A stretch of 64,000 bases of DNA from Angiostrongylus vasorum (Eukaryota > Nematoda > Chromadorea > Rhabditida > Metastrongylidae), in NCBI GenBank assembly GCA_018806985.1, contig JADANN010000252.1:1-64000 (forward strand). Direction: 5' to 3'. Below the pieces are notes generated by a model. The model had not been told where the DNA came from. It did no database searches and saw only the letters and a list, made by a program, of their open reading frames with translations. Below are positions 61,516 through 64,000 of this stretch, piece by piece (position 1 is the stretch's first letter; the number at the start of each line of letters is the position of its first letter). Position numbers and translations under genes: made by a program.

Positions 61516-61721
61516 CGAGTCGATGATCTAAAGGTGATCGTCTTCGCTATGTACAATGTGCCGAAACGTTAGCCGAATAAAGTTTTTATACCAACTTCGA
61601 GTCAGCTCAGTGATACAGAAAACTGCTTAATAGTTAGTTGTATGAAGTGCATGTTTTCTTCGTATAATTTGAATGAAGTTTTGTGTGTTCGTCGTACCTT
61701 TTAGCATCAAAAACAAAGAAA

Positions 61722-61742
61722 AAAGAGAGAGAGAGAGAGAGA
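61722..61742. repeat. (GA)n microsatellite
   Basis: About ten GA units. Confidence 0.9.
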
Positions 61743-62100
61743 GCTCAAGACAACTTCATTTTCCAACATGAATGTGGATTAAAGGAACAAGAACTCAAAG
61801 ATTTTTTCATTTCGTAATGAATTGTGCTGAATACATTTCACATAAATCACGAAGTAGAGATCTTTCCTTGAACCGAGTACGGTGTTTAGAAGAAGTGTTT
61901 AGGTTGGAGAGGATTGATATAGCCAGTGGTTACGTGAAAAGGTAGAGGTAAAAAGGGTTAAGGTTGAGCGAAGGGTCGCAAAGAGCAAATCGACACTTAA
62001 TAAGAGTTTGTTCCGTATTTGCGAAGGATACTGACGTCATCAACGCGTCAATCGTTGTTACTGGTTGAGTTGACGCTTTCTCTAATTGTAAAGGAAGTCA

Positions 62101-62410
62101 TGTGATATTTCCCACCGCCCAGTGATATGACACTTCCCAGGTCGCCGAAGAAAACATGCACTCTGGGAATTTACGTTTTATTAGGTTACTGATAAATAAG
62201 AACGGCTGCGGCTAAATAGCATTGCAACGGAGACAAATCATGATCTTGGTTCTCTATACAAGTGTGATTAGGATCATCATGGGAACTCCCAGAAACGCTG
62301 CCATCACCCCCTCTCAACTCTCTGTTTTCTTAATGTATCTTATTTGAAATAAACCTATTATACGTAGTTGTGTTTCGCAGTACAATACAATCAACTTGGA
62401 ATCAATCACA
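62101..62410 (+). mobile_element. 5' LTR of a BEL/Pao-type retrotransposon
   Basis: It begins TGTGATATTT and ends CAATCACA, giving the canonical TG...CA ends and a 6-bp terminal inverted repeat (TGTGAT/ATCACA). AATAAA lies at 62350. It is followed directly by a primer-site-like sequence and decayed gag. The 3' LTR would be beyond the window, so the boundary is inferred. Confidence 0.6.
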
Positions 62411-62413
62411 AAT

Positions 62414-62432
62414 AGCTGGCGACCAGGGCAGC
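62414..62432 (+). other. Putative primer binding site
   Basis: CTGGCGACCAGGGCAGCAG lies 3-4 nt after the LTR end. A TGGCGACC-type word just after the 5' LTR is typical of LTR retrotransposons. Confidence 0.45.
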
Positions 62433-62541
62433 AGTTTTCGGTACATGCTTTTCACTTAGTCGCTTCACCTTGTGCCTGCTTTTTCTGCCATCTCTGCGGC
62501 AGAGAACACTATCATTCGATGATAAACCGGGCTCCTCAAAA

Positions 62542-64000
62542 ATGACTTCAACGATGCGTAACGTCACGGCACCAAACCTGTCGACGAACACAAAGTCCAC
62601 CATGGACCAGATGGTTTCACATATCTCAATAACAGCGGGGTAGAGTCATTACGCATTGAAAAACCACGCTGAAGTCAATATTCTACAGGAAGACTAAAGT
62701 TACCAAACTTCATAATGAATGGCTGAACATTCAAGAATCTGATAGAAATGAAGACATTATTTTCAAAGAATATATTACGAAATATGACGATTATCGCAAA
62801 ACCATCGCTAACTTTGTTATGTAATTAGAGAAACTTGATTCTCTATCAAACTATCTTGACTCCCACCGAATTTAATCATCGAGGGCTGCATATTCCCTAT
62901 GATTCCTCAGACAAAGTATCTGGTAGAGAAAGATTTCACAGTCTGTGAAGATCTCCAATCCGCATATTCATCTGGTTCTACAACTACTCCCAAAGTCGCT
63001 ACTGAGACTTCCTTACATAATTTTGTTGATACATGAACTCTGTCTAAATTAGAGGTTCCACAGGGAATGTGCTGGACCATCCGTAGTTTTCGCCACGCTT
63101 CACCGCAATGGTCAATATTAAAGAGCAACTCGATAACACGAGAAAATCTTTGTTGCTCAAATGTTGTCTGTGTGGAAAGGAGTTAGCCTCGATGCAAGGG
63201 CTCTCGAAACTTCACGTAACTATCGTATTCCGAAGGATATTCTTAAAACTTTATAGGATGATGAAGTTACCATTATCCGTATTATTCGTACAAATCTTGC
63301 CTACTTCCCCGTCTGTGGTCTCGAAGGATGCCAAATAATAAAGCATTATAGTCAAATGATTTCCTTAGCATGTCAATTTTCGAACGATACGTGAACGAAT
63401 GCTTTTCAAGAAATAGCTCTAGAAGCACTCCTTCTTAATAACTTGCTCGCATAAGAAGTAAGATATACGGCAGGACCTCCCTAAGTAACTTCTACGGAAA
63501 GAACTTTTAAACCTTCTTACCGTCATCGTCCACAAGCGGTCTACAATGAGTGAAATGCAGTCTCTTACCCGACCTACTACAATCACAAATACCAGTGCTC
63601 AAGGGTGTTCCATTACCATCAATCCAAAATGTGGCTGCGCACCTTGTCACCAATCCAATCGCAACAACCGATGGCAACAAGATGGGAAAAGCTGTACTTA
63701 TTGCAATTGATCACCCCACACAGCGAAGCAACGCAAAGTTTTCTCTACGCAACAACAATGAATTAACCCAGTAGAAACTGCGCAACTATGCTATAAGTGT
63801 CTCTCTAAACGACGTACATTGAACAACTGCACGAAAAAAAACGTATGCAGCTTTTGTTCGAAGAAACATCGCTCTTCATTATGTTTCTCATATCTTCACC
63901 AACAGTCAGAAGAAACCGTTGGTAAAGCCACTTCTTCTGCAGGGGACTACACATACGAAATATTTTCCCACAAATCGATCGCATCGATCGTTTGAAACAG
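62542..64000 (+). pseudogene. BEL/Pao gag, decayed, runs off the window
   Basis: The ATG at 62542 opens a short Ser/Thr-rich start. The gag helical region follows (FKEYITKYDDYRKTIANFVM near 62763). Then come the central domain (GVSLDARALETSRNYRIPKD near 63182; LEGCQIIKHYSQ near 63318) and a zinc-knuckle region (CSFCSKKHRSSLC near 63850, with CYKCLSKRR before it). Frameshifts and stops interrupt it (for example TAG at 62641). Protease and reverse transcriptase would follow beyond 64000. Confidence 0.72.

Overview
The window looks like nuclear DNA of a parasitic clade V (strongylid, hookworm-like) nematode. It has short AT-rich introns with GT...TTTNAG ends, a patched-related (PTR) protein gene, RTE and Penelope-like (PLE) retroelement relics, a BEL/Pao LTR element and many short tRNA-derived repeats. 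The organism call is an inference; no species-specific marker was available. Most of the long ORFs in six frames are shadows. The real coding sequence is in short exons, which I rebuilt from splice sites, reading phase and protein-family resemblance.

Layout: 0.4-3.9 kb holds retroelement debris (PLE reverse transcriptase relic, SINE-like repeats). 7.18-15.02 kb is a PTR gene on + with 21 recognised exons and about 900 residues. Its first half has four one-base frame breaks, three or four of them in homopolymer runs, and one N-terminal exon was not found. 17.88-32.85 kb is a SCHIP1 (schwannomin-interacting protein 1) homologue on -, with 7 exons, perfect phase and about 383 residues. Its introns are full of SINEs and AT microsatellites. 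33-38 kb is mostly intergenic with microsatellites. 39-53 kb is a retroelement graveyard: a 2.9-kb RTE LINE relic split by a SINE, two PLE relics and several composite repeats. 56.58-60.53 kb is the 3' part of a WD40-repeat gene on + with 5 exons in perfect phase. The right edge is a BEL/Pao element (5' LTR, primer site, decayed gag) that continues past the window. Weaker exon-like pieces on - (16.7-17.7, 38.4-38.9, 47.8-48.2 kb) may mark genes I cannot name.

The most interesting material is not in the genes. (1) A recurring short motif, CUGANGA-A-stem-GAAA, has a base-pairing helix that differs between copies but stays paired. It resembles the hammerhead ribozyme core known from Penelope-like elements, and one copy (462-505) also has a plausible stem III and cleavage triplet. 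(2) At least three tRNA-like SINE families (called SINE1, SINE2 and SINE3 here) fill the window. SINE1 has about 11 copies, including one insertion whose unoccupied counterpart is present about 6 kb away in a duplicated segment. (3) One interspersed repeat of about 400 nt (called R-B here) has three copies, and I could not assign it to a known class.
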